From Pseudomonas viridiflava (GTDB lineage: Bacteria > Pseudomonadota > Gammaproteobacteria > Pseudomonadales > Pseudomonadaceae), in assembly GCF_900590755.1 (NCBI RefSeq), contig NZ_UUOC01000053.1, positions 248,001-312,000 of the forward strand: a stretch of 64,000 nt of DNA, in the 5' to 3' direction. The translations under genes and the position numbers were made by a program. Below the pieces are notes generated by a model. The model ran no database searches and was not told the DNA's origin. It saw nothing but the letters and a program-made list of their open reading frames with translations. Of the stretch, positions 50,975 to 59,553 are shown piece after piece; within the stretch, counting starts at the first letter, position 1, and each line of letters starts with the position of its first letter.

Positions 50975-52480
50975 ATGGATACAGGCATCACCGTACCAGC
51001 CCCATCCATTGCGCAGACCGTTGAGCGGCGCCTGATGCTGCTGGTGTTTATTGTGCCGATCACCCTCATCACCTTCGCGGTGCTCTGGATAAACGGCGGT
51101 ATGTTGATTTACACCCTGGACGATCCGTATATCCATATCGATTTGGCGCGACGTATTTTCAGCGGCCATTACGGGATCAATATCAATGAATACTCGGCCC
51201 CTTCTTCGAGCATTGTCTGGCCACTGCTTTTAGCGCCTTTTACACCCTTGGGTCATCTGATGCTGTGGGTGCCACTGATTTTGAATATCGGTTTTTCCTT
51301 TCTGACGTTTTCGCTGTTCAATCAACTCTTGAAGAATGTCGGCTTCGGTTATCGGTTTGTCATACTCGGCGGATGGTTTCTGGCGACCAACTTCTACGGC
51401 CTGATATTCAATGGCATGGAACACTGCCTGCAGGTGTATTTGATTACCGTGATCGCCATCGGCATTTTGCACAGGGAGTTCGAAGCCAGGCCAGCCACGC
51501 GCAACGGTGTCTATCTGGCAATCCTCATGCTGCCGTTGGTGCGCTATGAAGGCCTGGCTGTTTCGCTGCCCGTGCTGGGTTATCTGTTTTGCAAAGGTGA
51601 GCGTTTAAAGCCGGTTGCTTATGGCGCAGCGCTGGTGGCGGCAATAGCACTGTTCTCCTTGTTTCTCTCGCATCTGGGCCTGGGTTATTTACCGTCCTCG
51701 GTCATTGCCAAGTCCGATACAACCGGCCTTTCTTCTATTGTGATGAACGCCATCGGACAGTTTGAAAAATACGGCTGGATCATCCTGATCATGCTGGTCA
51801 CTTGCGCGTTGATGCCCGAGCGAAAGTTATTCGCTCTGCTGCTGATTAGCGTGACGGCTTTACACACCCTGTTTGGCAAGAATGGCTGGTTCGGGCGTTA
51901 CGAAATCTACTGGCTGACCTTCCTCGGGGTGTTTTTCATACACCTGTGCCTGACGCAATTTCGGGCGCGCACCACAGCGATCATTTTCGGTTTGCTACCT
52001 CTGGCTTTCGCGCAACTGGTCTACACCACGCTAAGTACGCCCCTGGCGGCCGCAGCCGTCTACAACCAGCAATATCCGATGTCACAGATTGCCCAACGCC
52101 TTAACGCGCCGGTGGCGGTCAATGATCTGGGGCTGGTCGCGCTGAACTCACGGCAGTACGTGCTCGACCTCTGGGGTCTGGGCAGCCTGGAAGCACTCAA
52201 ATTACGCAAATCCCAAAGCGGATCGGCGTGGATCAGCGACTTGATGACACGCAAGAATGCGCACTATGCGTTTGTTTATGAGGAGTGGTTTGCCGATCGG
52301 CCGCAGAGCTGGATCAAGGTGGGCGAACTGCAGATGAACATCCCGAAAATCGCCACGGCGTTCAGCACTGTTGCCTTCTATGCCACGGATGAAGCCTCGG
52401 CGCAGACCCTCAAGGAAGTGATGCAGGCTTATGCGCTGGAGTATCCGACGGGGAAATATCAGTTTCGGTATGAACAGTAG
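50975..52480 (+). CDS. GT-C-like integral membrane glycosyltransferase
   Basis: 501 residues from ATG 50975 with a GAGCGAG stretch upstream; the ATG at 50960 is an alternative. About ten or more membrane segments are present. The DDPYIHIDLARR segment after the first membrane helix resembles the catalytic DD/DE motif of GT-C enzymes such as ArnT/PMT-like proteins. The C-terminal ~100 residues are soluble. It lies divergent to the GT2/acyltransferase pair. Lipid-linked sugar transfer to a surface polymer is inferred. Confidence 0.75.
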   Translation: MDTGITVPAPSIAQTVERRLMLLVFIVPITLITFAVLWINGGMLIYTLDDPYIHIDLARRIFSGHYGININEYSAPSSSIVWPLLLAPFTPLGHLMLWVPLILNIGFSFLTFSLFNQLLKNVGFGYRFVILGGWFLATNFYGLIFNGMEHCLQVYLITVIAIGILHREFEARPATRNGVYLAILMLPLVRYEGLAVSLPVLGYLFCKGERLKPVAYGAALVAAIALFSLFLSHLGLGYLPSSVIAKSDTTGLSSIVMNAIGQFEKYGWIILIMLVTCALMPERKLFALLLISVTALHTLFGKNGWFGRYEIYWLTFLGVFFIHLCLTQFRARTTAIIFGLLPLAFAQLVYTTLSTPLAAAAVYNQQYPMSQIAQRLNAPVAVNDLGLVALNSRQYVLDLWGLGSLEALKLRKSQSGSAWISDLMTRKNAHYAFVYEEWFADRPQSWIKVGELQMNIPKIATAFSTVAFYATDEASAQTLKEVMQAYALEYPTGKYQFRYEQ

Positions 52481-52490
52481 CCGCCAGGCC

Positions 52491-52579
52491 GGTAGGAGCG
52501 CGCTTGCCCGCGATGACGTCAGCACAGGCAATAAATATGCTCGCGCTAAAATCGCATCGCGGGCAAGCGCGCTCCTACA
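52491..52579. repeat. REP palindrome pair, class C, copy 3
   Basis: Arms GGTAGGAGCGCGCTTGCCCG and GGGCAAGCGCGCTCCTAC. It begins 11 bases after the stop of the membrane protein gene. Confidence 0.86.
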
Positions 52580-52667
52580 CAGAAAAAGCATTCCAATTCA
52601 GAAAGTCATTGATGCTTGATAAGCGTTGCCATCACAGCCTGCGGCGGTTCATACAGATACGGCGCAC

Positions 52668-52694
52668 AAAAAAAGGGGCGGTATAAACCGCCCC
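52668..52694 (-). terminator. Terminator of mucABD operon
   Basis: Perfect stem GGGGCGGT / ACCGCCCC with a four-base loop, followed on the minus strand by seven T. It lies 21 bases after the mucD stop. Confidence 0.94.
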
Positions 52695-52715
52695 TCTTTT
52701 CGTCAACCCGCTGGG

Positions 52716-54155
52716 TTATTCAGCCAGCTTGAAGGTGATGAAACTCGCTCGGCCCTGACGCAATACGCGCATGGAAACAGAACGATTTTTCGGCAGACCT
52801 TTGGCAACTTCGGAGAAGTTTTTCGCCGAAGTCAGCGCCTGGTTATTCAGATGGGTGATCACATCACCCGCCTGCAAGCCGATCAGCGCAGCAGGGCCAT
52901 CGGTGACTTCCTTGATCACCACGCCGCCTTTGATATCCAGGCTCTTCTGCTGCTCGGCAGTCAGGTCGACGACCGATACGCCGAGACGATTGCTGCTGCG
53001 CTCAGCACCCGCGGATTCAGGCGAACCCATTTCCTGACCTTCATCCGGCAGCGCACCGACGGTCACATTCAGGGTCTGGCGCTTGCCATTGCGGATCACT
53101 TCCAGCTCAGCCTTGCTGCCATCCTTGAGGTTGCCGATAAGGTGCGGCAGATCAGCAGACATAACAATTGGCGTGCCATTGGCGCTGAGAATCACGTCGC
53201 CAACCTGTACACCACCTTTGGCAGCCGGGCCGCTTTCCAGCACTTGAGCAACCAGTGCGCCGGCGGGTTTGTCCAGACCGAAAGATTCAGCCAGGTCCTT
53301 ATTGACCTCCTGAATCACCACGCCCAGCCAGCCACGGTTCACTTTGCCACTGGCCTTGATCTGGTTCGCTACGTCCATCGCTACATCGATAGGAATCGCG
53401 AAGGACAAGCCCATGAAGCCACCGGAGCGGGTGAAGATCTGTGAGTTGATGCCCACAACTTCACCATCCATGTTGAACAGCGGACCGCCGGAGTTGCCCG
53501 GGTTGATCGCTACGTCGGTCTGGATGAACGGCACATAGGTGTCATTCGGCAGGCTACGGCCCTTGGCGCTGACGATGCCTTTGGTCACCGAGTGATCAAA
53601 ACCGAATGGCGAGCCGATGGCGAGGACCCATTCGCCCACTTTCAATTTTTCGGAATTGCCCAGCTTGACCGTCGGCAGGTCCTTGCCTTCAATTTTCAGG
53701 ACAGCAACGTCGGTGCGTGGATCAGTACCGACCAGCTTGGCCTTCAACTCACTGCGATCGGACAGGCGAACCAGAATCTCGTCCGCGCCATCGATCACAT
53801 GATTGTTAGTCAGCACATAGCCATCTTTGGAGATGATGAAGCCCGAACCCAGTGACTGCGCTTCGCGCTGGCGATCACCCTTTGGCGAGCCCGGCTTGCG
53901 CCCTTGTGGCGGGATGCCTCGCTCAAGGAACTCGCGCAGCATCGGCGGCAAGCCTTCCAGATCAGGCATCTGCTGTTGAGCAACAGAGCGCTCGGGCATC
54001 TTTTGAGTGGTACTGATATTCACGACGGCAGGGGAAGCTTGCTCGACGAGGGTGGTGAAGTCTGGCAAGGCTTCGGCTTGAGCCGTGGCCATCTGCCCGA
54101 ACATCAGCACAGCGGCAACAAGTGAGAAGTAGGTTTTAAAGCTGGGTATGGACAT
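52716..54155 (-). CDS. mucD: Periplasmic serine protease MucD (DegP-like)
   Basis: DegP/HtrA-family protease of envelope quality control; in P. aeruginosa loss leads to mucoidy. 479 residues from ATG 54155 with GGGAG upstream, then a signal peptide. The serine protease triad is seen in GYVLTNNHVIDGAD (His), DPRTDVAVLKI (Asp) and NPGNSGGPL (Ser). Two PDZ domains follow. It is the last gene of the cluster; the 298-base gap before it holds no MucC-like ORF. Confidence 0.97.
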   Translation of the reverse strand: MSIPSFKTYFSLVAAVLMFGQMATAQAEALPDFTTLVEQASPAVVNISTTQKMPERSVAQQQMPDLEGLPPMLREFLERGIPPQGRKPGSPKGDRQREAQSLGSGFIISKDGYVLTNNHVIDGADEILVRLSDRSELKAKLVGTDPRTDVAVLKIEGKDLPTVKLGNSEKLKVGEWVLAIGSPFGFDHSVTKGIVSAKGRSLPNDTYVPFIQTDVAINPGNSGGPLFNMDGEVVGINSQIFTRSGGFMGLSFAIPIDVAMDVANQIKASGKVNRGWLGVVIQEVNKDLAESFGLDKPAGALVAQVLESGPAAKGGVQVGDVILSANGTPIVMSADLPHLIGNLKDGSKAELEVIRNGKRQTLNVTVGALPDEGQEMGSPESAGAERSSNRLGVSVVDLTAEQQKSLDIKGGVVIKEVTDGPAALIGLQAGDVITHLNNQALTSAKNFSEVAKGLPKNRSVSMRVLRQGRASFITFKLAE

Positions 54156-54453
54156 AGGGCTCCCGTGCACAACGAGCAAAGTTAAGCAATGCAGACTGAA
54201 TAATCTGATGGGGGCGCACCAACGGTTTTCAACCGAGGGCGCATCTCCATCAGCCAATTTCCTGGCCCGGAAACAACAAAGGCCAGAGCGGCAAGGCTGT
54301 GACCTATAGAAAAAAACGAGAGTTTTTGCAACTCGCAAACCTCACCAAACGTTTCAGCGTAGTCAGCGAACATCCTGCAAAGGCTTGTGCTGCGGCCAGA
54401 CGAGCCCAAGATGAAACCTTTTACACCTTGGGCACTTTTGCTCAATTTCCAGC
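54156..54453 (-). other. mucB-mucD spacer without mucC
   Basis: In P. aeruginosa mucC lies here, but no ORF of RseC/MucC type was seen. The only frame (54182-54445, TTG start, no ribosome binding site) does not look like MucC. As I recall, P. syringae also lacks mucC. Confidence 0.6.
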
Positions 54454-55410
54454 CTACTTCTTGGCTTGCACGTCAGCACTGCGCAAGGAAAGCGCGATGC
54501 GTTCGGCAGTCCCCAAAGGGATCTCACCCACGACGGTTACCAGAGTGTCGCCTTTGGGCGTAGTCAAACGCCGTGACACAGCAACAGTAGGACCTAGCTG
54601 CGTACGAGTATCGGTCACTGCTGCGCCGCTTACGGGTTCGACAAATACCGAGAATCTCGCCAACCCATCGTCGTACATCAGGTTGCTGACCTGAACCTTG
54701 GATTCAGCATCCTTGCGTATCGCACTGCTGGTCAGCTCAAACCCGGGAGGCACCCACTCAAGACGCCAGGGCGCTGACTTGCTGGCGGCATCCTGTTTGG
54801 CTTTGACGACGTCCACAGGCCTACAGTCAGCGCTGGCTTGCAGCACGTCGTCAGTCGGAACCGTGGTGTTGAGTTCGGTGAACTGGAAACGCTCGAGCAA
54901 CTGCCCCTTCTCGCTCAACAACAGCGATTTGACTGGCAGGCCGGTTTCATTATCCAGATGCAGTTCGATACCGTAACGATGCTGATCCTTGGGGGTCAGC
55001 GCGATGATCGTCGCTGGACGACCAGCCACCCGCGAGCTGCCGACAGTTTTGATGTCGTACCACGCAGAAAGCTTTTTGGTGTCGAAAGCATGAACAGCTG
55101 ATTCAGGCCGATTGGAAACTCCAGTTTCGAGCTTGCCGCTGACGCATTGCGTGGAGCCATCAGCACGGACGACTTCCTGGGCGGAGCCATCGAGCTGAAG
55201 CAAGCGCTCACGAACCTTGCCATCGGTGACCCGGTGCCAGATTCGATGAGTGGAGAAACTACCATTTCGTTCGTAAACGAAAGTGCCTTGATAGCTTTGC
55301 TGCTGCTCAGCCTGCGCAAGACGTTTTAAGGTGTCTTGCGCATCATCGGCGTGAGCGGGAAGGACGAGCCACCCACCAAGCAATAAAGGCAATAGAGGGA
55401 CGGCGCGCAT
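54454..55410 (-). CDS. mucB: Periplasmic AlgU-pathway regulator MucB (RseB-like)
   Basis: Binds the periplasmic domain of MucA and shields it from proteolysis, so keeping AlgU inactive. 318 residues with a signal peptide (LLGGWLVLPAHA). The RseB-type fold has an N-terminal LolA-like domain (SYQGTFVYERNGSFSTHRIWHR) and a C-terminal domain. It begins 8 bases after mucA. Confidence 0.96.
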   Translation of the reverse strand: MRAVPLLPLLLGGWLVLPAHADDAQDTLKRLAQAEQQQSYQGTFVYERNGSFSTHRIWHRVTDGKVRERLLQLDGSAQEVVRADGSTQCVSGKLETGVSNRPESAVHAFDTKKLSAWYDIKTVGSSRVAGRPATIIALTPKDQHRYGIELHLDNETGLPVKSLLLSEKGQLLERFQFTELNTTVPTDDVLQASADCRPVDVVKAKQDAASKSAPWRLEWVPPGFELTSSAIRKDAESKVQVSNLMYDDGLARFSVFVEPVSGAAVTDTRTQLGPTVAVSRRLTTPKGDTLVTVVGEIPLGTAERIALSLRSADVQAKK

Positions 55411-55418
55411 TATCTTCC

Positions 55419-56012
55419 TTAACGATTTTCCAGGCTGGCGGCGCGTGCGTATGGCAGAGCGCTGTCAGTTCCCTTCAATGCAGCTTGTTGGGCATGTTGA
55501 CGCAGGTAACCTGGCAAACGCTGGTCTTGCGATCCCGCTTGACCTTGCAATACACCGTTGGCCATAGGGCCTGGTGCCTGCTCGTTGCTTTCGGTATAGC
55601 CAGCCAGTACGGCCGGACCTTTCACTTGCGGAACAGACAGGCTGGCAGGCTGTGGAGCCTGTTGTGCCAACTGTGCACCCGCGATGTCATCCTGGTTGTA
55701 CAGACGTACGCCGGCCAGAACGGCAACAGTAACGGAAGCGGCAACTGCCAGACGACCCAGGCTACGCCATGGACCACGAGCAGCTTTCAATGGGCTGACT
55801 TCATCGGCGATCGCGGCAGAAACTGCAGCCGTGATATCCAAGTGAGGGATCAACAGCTCTTTGTGCATTGCTGCACGAGCAATCTGATAACGCGACCATG
55901 TGGCACGTGTATCCGCATCGTCGATGGCATTTAATACCCGACGCAATTCCAATTCGTCCGCTTCGTTATCCATCACCGCGGACAGCGATTCCTGCAGGGC
56001 TTCACGACTCAT
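55419..56012 (-). CDS. mucA: Anti-sigma factor MucA
   Basis: Inner-membrane anti-sigma factor that holds AlgU. 197 residues. The RseA-type N-terminal domain binds AlgU (MSREALQESLSAVMDNEAD). One membrane segment lies near residues 87-103 (LAVAASVTVAVLAGVRLY). The periplasmic C-terminal part ends RAASLENR. No frameshift typical of mucoid mutants was seen. It follows algU by 32 bases. Confidence 0.97.
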   Translation of the reverse strand: MSREALQESLSAVMDNEADELELRRVLNAIDDADTRATWSRYQIARAAMHKELLIPHLDITAAVSAAIADEVSPLKAARGPWRSLGRLAVAASVTVAVLAGVRLYNQDDIAGAQLAQQAPQPASLSVPQVKGPAVLAGYTESNEQAPGPMANGVLQGQAGSQDQRLPGYLRQHAQQAALKGTDSALPYARAASLENR

Positions 56013-56044
56013 GGCGGTTTCCTCTCTTGGCTATCGCCGCTGTC

Positions 56045-56626
56045 TCAGGATTCCTGCAACAACGGCTGCAGGGCTTTATCGATGGCTTCCCGAGCGCGGA
56101 AAATCCGAGATCGCACGGTACCCACCGGACATTGCATGACGCTGGCAATGTCCTCGTAACTCAGACCGTCGAATTCACGTAAAGTTAGAGCCGTACGCAA
56201 ATCTTCCGGGAGCAGCTGGATGGTTCGATGGACAGTGCCCTCGATCTCATCCCTCAACAATGCACGTTCTGGCGATTCGATGTCCTTGAGGCCATGATCG
56301 CCGTCGTAGAACTCCGCATCTTCAGACCTTACATCGCTATCCGGTGGTCGCCGACCGCGCGACACCAAATAGTTTTTCGCCGTGTTAATGGCGATACGGT
56401 ACAGCCATGTATAAAAGGCGCTGTCACCGCGAAAGTTTCCAAGCGCACGGTAGGCCTTGATAAAGGCTTCCTGTGCAACGTCCTGGGCTTCATGGGTGTC
56501 GTGCACGAAACGCACGATCAACCCGAGAATCTTGTGCTGATATTTCAGCACCAACAGATCAAAAGCTCGCTTGTCGCCGCGCTGTACGCGCTCGACCAGC
56601 TGCTGATCCTCTTCCTGGGTTAGCAT
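56045..56626 (-). CDS. algU: Extracytoplasmic sigma factor AlgU (RpoE-like, sigma-22)
   Basis: ECF sigma factor controlling alginate and envelope stress genes. 193 residues from ATG 56626 (MLTQEEDQQLVERVQRGDKR) with GAGGAG upstream. Region 2 has FDLLVLKYQHKILGLIVRFV and the AFYTWLYRIAINTAKNYL helix. Region 4 has LPEDLRTALTLREFDGLSYEDIA. It is autoregulated by an AlgU-type promoter upstream and is cotranscribed with mucA, mucB and mucD. Confidence 0.98.
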   Translation of the reverse strand: MLTQEEDQQLVERVQRGDKRAFDLLVLKYQHKILGLIVRFVHDTHEAQDVAQEAFIKAYRALGNFRGDSAFYTWLYRIAINTAKNYLVSRGRRPPDSDVRSEDAEFYDGDHGLKDIESPERALLRDEIEGTVHRTIQLLPEDLRTALTLREFDGLSYEDIASVMQCPVGTVRSRIFRAREAIDKALQPLLQES

Positions 56627-56685
56627 GAACACTCCTCATTGAGCTTGAAGGAGCGCTGTACCAGCCACTGTGTTGGCTTGAATAC

Positions 56686-56712
56686 ATAGACTCGGGCTTC
56701 TCGCAAAAGTTC
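56686..56712 (-). promoter_or_regulatory. AlgU-dependent promoter of algU
   Basis: On the minus strand GAACTT (56707-56712), 16 bases, TCTAT (56686-56690). This fits the AlgU/RpoE consensus GAACTT-N16/17-TCtgA and lies 60 bases before the algU start. The rest of the 490-base gap up to nadB holds no gene. Confidence 0.8.
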
Positions 56713-57120
56713 TCCCCTCCAGGCAAGTTTCCTGCTGGCACTCAATGGCCCGCACGAAAAACGCAGCTCGAACCAGGTCGGCTGCGCGAATAATCTTGTC
56801 GTCGAATCCGCTGGCGGTAGCTGTTATCGCTCCGTTAAAGCCGACGCTGTCCCTTTACAGGCAACCTGCTATTGAACTCGGGCCATTATGAAAAGTTCCC
56901 GAATTCCGCTCGCAGGTGTAAGACCACCATTGCATCACCGTAAGAAAAAACCCGCGACAGCGTAAGAAACTGCGCCTTCCACGATGAGAATGGTATGCAG
57001 CAAGTGTCGGACTAAAGCACAATCCGGCCCCCGCCATGGTTCCACATTGCCATAAAAGCGGGGGTATTGTGCCGCCAGCCCCTTACTTATACTAGTAGCC
57101 GCCGTACACGAGATTCAGAC

Positions 57121-58737
57121 ATGAGCCAACTTTTTCAACATGACGTACTGGTCATTGGCAGTGGCGCAGCAGGATTGAGCCTCGCGCTGACGCTGCCCGC
57201 TCACCTGCGTATCGCGGTTCTGAGCAAAGGTGACCTGGCCAATGGCTCGACATTCTGGGCTCAGGGCGGGGTTGCGGCGGTGCTTGATGATACCGACACC
57301 GTTGAGTCCCATGTCGAGGACACGCTAAATGCTGGCGCGGGTCTGTGCAATGAAGACGCCGTACGGTTTACCGTGGAACACAGCCGCGAAGCGATCCAGT
57401 GGCTGATTGATCAAGGCGTCCCCTTTACTCGTGACGACCAGCCAGCGACCGAAGACGGTGGTTTTGAATTCCACCTGACCCGCGAAGGCGGCCACAGCCA
57501 TCGGCGCATCATTCATGCCGCCGACGCCACAGGTGCGGCGATCTTCAAGACACTGCTGGCCCAGGCTGAAGCCCGACCCAATATCGAGCTGCTGGACCAA
57601 CGGGTTGCTGTCGACCTCATCACCGAACGCCGCCTGGGCCTCGACGGCCAACGCTGCCTCGGCGCGTACGTGCTCAACCGCAACAGCGGAGAAGTCGATA
57701 CCTACGGGGCGCGCTTCACGATTCTGGCCTGCGGCGGCGCGGCAAAGGTTTATCTCTACACCAGCAACCCGGATGGCGCCTGCGGCGATGGTATCGCCAT
57801 GGCCTGGCGGGCGGGCTGTCGGGTGGCGAATCTGGAGTTCAACCAGTTTCACCCCACTTGCCTGTATCACCCCCAGGCAAAAAGTTTTCTGATCACTGAA
57901 GCGCTGCGCGGCGAAGGCGCTTATCTGACGCTGCCCAATGGCGAGCGCTTCATGCAGCGCTTTGATCCCCGGGCCGAGTTGGCACCGCGAGATATCGTCG
58001 CCCGGGCCATTGACCATGAAATGAAGCGTCTGGGTATTGATTGCGTCTACCTGGACATCAGCCACAAGCCAGAAGCCTTCATCAAAAGCCATTTCCCGAC
58101 GGTCTATGAGCGCTGTCTGGAATTCTCCATCGACATCACCCGCCAGCCAATCCCGGTGGTGCCAGCGGCGCATTACACCTGCGGCGGCGTCATGGTCGAC
58201 GACCACGGCCGCACCGACGTTCCGGGGCTGTATGCCATCGGCGAAACCAGCTTCACCGGGCTGCATGGTGCGAACCGCATGGCAAGCAATTCACTGCTGG
58301 AGTGTTTTGTTTATGGTCGCTCGGCGGCGGCAGAGATTATCGAGCAACTGCCTCAGGTCAAGGCCCCGGCCAACCTCCCCGGCTGGGACGCCAGCCAGGT
58401 CACTGACTCCGACGAAGACGTGATCATCGCCCACAACTGGGATGAATTGCGCCGCTTCATGTGGGATTACGTGGGGATCGTGCGCACCAACAAGCGCCTG
58501 CAACGCGCCCAGCACCGGGTGCGTTTGTTGCTGGACGAAATCGATGAATTTTACAGCAATTACAAGGTCAGCCGCGATTTGATCGAGCTGCGCAACCTGG
58601 CTCAGGTGGCAGAGTTGATGATCGCATCGGCCATGGAGCGCAAGGAAAGCCGCGGTTTGCATTACACCCTGGACTACCCGGACATGCTGCCGGATGCCGT
58701 CGATACTATTCTGGTGCCGCCCACCTACGTCGGCTGA
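57121..58737 (+). CDS. nadB: L-aspartate oxidase
   Basis: Flavoenzyme that makes iminoaspartate for NAD synthesis. 538 residues from ATG 57121. FAD-binding VLVIGSGAAGLSLALTLP, GSTFWAQGGVAAVLD, and HYTCGGVMVDDHGRTDVPG-type motifs are present, along with GANRMASNSLLECFVYG. It is divergent from algU. Its 3' end overlaps the convergent ygfX by 32 bases. Confidence 0.97.
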   Translation: MSQLFQHDVLVIGSGAAGLSLALTLPAHLRIAVLSKGDLANGSTFWAQGGVAAVLDDTDTVESHVEDTLNAGAGLCNEDAVRFTVEHSREAIQWLIDQGVPFTRDDQPATEDGGFEFHLTREGGHSHRRIIHAADATGAAIFKTLLAQAEARPNIELLDQRVAVDLITERRLGLDGQRCLGAYVLNRNSGEVDTYGARFTILACGGAAKVYLYTSNPDGACGDGIAMAWRAGCRVANLEFNQFHPTCLYHPQAKSFLITEALRGEGAYLTLPNGERFMQRFDPRAELAPRDIVARAIDHEMKRLGIDCVYLDISHKPEAFIKSHFPTVYERCLEFSIDITRQPIPVVPAAHYTCGGVMVDDHGRTDVPGLYAIGETSFTGLHGANRMASNSLLECFVYGRSAAAEIIEQLPQVKAPANLPGWDASQVTDSDEDVIIAHNWDELRRFMWDYVGIVRTNKRLQRAQHRVRLLLDEIDEFYSNYKVSRDLIELRNLAQVAELMIASAMERKESRGLHYTLDYPDMLPDAVDTILVPPTYVG

Positions 58738-59173
58738 ACTTCAGACGCACCCGCAGCCGGCGATGCAGGTCCGGCGCCATGGCATCGCAGGGGATGCAAA
58801 TCCCCTGAACCCTGCGCCAACCACTGGCGCTCTTTCCCGCCAGCCTGAAACGCAGCACCACCAGCAGCGGCAACGCCATGCTGTCGCGCTGCAATTGCAC
58901 CGGCTGCCAGCCGCCCCGCTCGCTCCACAGCTGCCAACCTTCGCTGCTGCGGCGCAGACCGGTGAACGCCGTGGCCCGGCTGAGCGAGATAGCCCCAGGC
59001 ACCACCCACAAGGCGTGGGCCAGGCAAGCAGTGAAACCCAGCGCAAATATCCAGCCGGGCACTGCCAATACATATAAAGAAACAACCGCCACAAGCTGTG
59101 CGGCGAGATAAGCCACCAGTAACCCCCGAGAGGGCTGCCAATGACATTCGAATCCATCAGGCAGGCTGGACAC
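58706..59173 (-). CDS. YgfX (CptA-like) membrane protein
   Basis: 155 residues, GTG start at 59173. Two membrane segments near residues 18-56 (LVAYLAAQLVAVVSLYVL, ALGFTACLAHALWVV) are followed by a cytoplasmic domain. The homolog in E. coli (CptA) has been reported as a toxin partner of SdhE/CptB, though the main known role of the partner is flavinylation. It overlaps sdhE by 17 bases, the usual order. Confidence 0.88.
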   Translation of the reverse strand: MSSLPDGFECHWQPSRGLLVAYLAAQLVAVVSLYVLAVPGWIFALGFTACLAHALWVVPGAISLSRATAFTGLRRSSEGWQLWSERGGWQPVQLQRDSMALPLLVVLRFRLAGKSASGWRRVQGICIPCDAMAPDLHRRLRVRLKFSRRRWAAPE

Positions 59174-59411
59174 GATCCAGAATCATGCGAACCATGCGCT
59201 GCAACTCAGCGTCTTCGGATTCAGCACGCTGCATGAACCAGCCAAACATGTCCTGATCTTCACAGGTCAGCAGGCGGCGATACAGATCGCGATCAACGTC
59301 ATTGAGCGTCGGGTAAACTTCCCGGACAAACGGTACCAGCAGCACATCCAGTTCAAGCATGCCGCGGCGGCTGTGCCAGTAAAGGCGGTTGAGTTCGACT
59401 TCTTCGACCAT
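59157..59411 (-). CDS. sdhE: FAD assembly factor SdhE
   Basis: Helps attach FAD covalently to succinate dehydrogenase. 84 residues from ATG 59411 with GAGGAG. The RGxxE region (WHSRRGMLELDVLL) with the conserved Arg-Gly motif is present. It overlaps ygfX and is divergent from ygfZ. Confidence 0.95.
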   Translation of the reverse strand: MVEEVELNRLYWHSRRGMLELDVLLVPFVREVYPTLNDVDRDLYRRLLTCEDQDMFGWFMQRAESEDAELQRMVRMILDRVQPA

Positions 59412-59553
59412 GGAGCGCTCCTCAAAATAGGCGGCGAGTATACAACCGCAATCTGAATCAGGGCACCGCACATTGGTCGCAGTAGTTTTCAGGTACCCAT
59501 TAGCCGGACTCGGCACTATCATGTGGCCCAGACTTTTTCCGTTGCGATGACTC

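Noticed and set aside
54156..54338. N-terminal extension of mucD from 54338
   Set aside because: The signal peptide and a good GGGAG site point to ATG 54155; the extra residues look like random spacer translation.
54182..54445. Possible mucC in the mucB-mucD gap
   Set aside because: It starts with TTG, has no ribosome binding site and shows no MucC/RseC cysteine motif or membrane pair.
56633..57120. A gene in the algU-nadB gap
   Set aside because: No ORF with a ribosome binding site or family similarity; the space is explained by promoters including the AlgU-type one.
57325..58266. Minus-strand ORF (313 codons) opposite nadB
   Set aside because: Antisense shadow of nadB; the FAD motifs lie on the plus strand.
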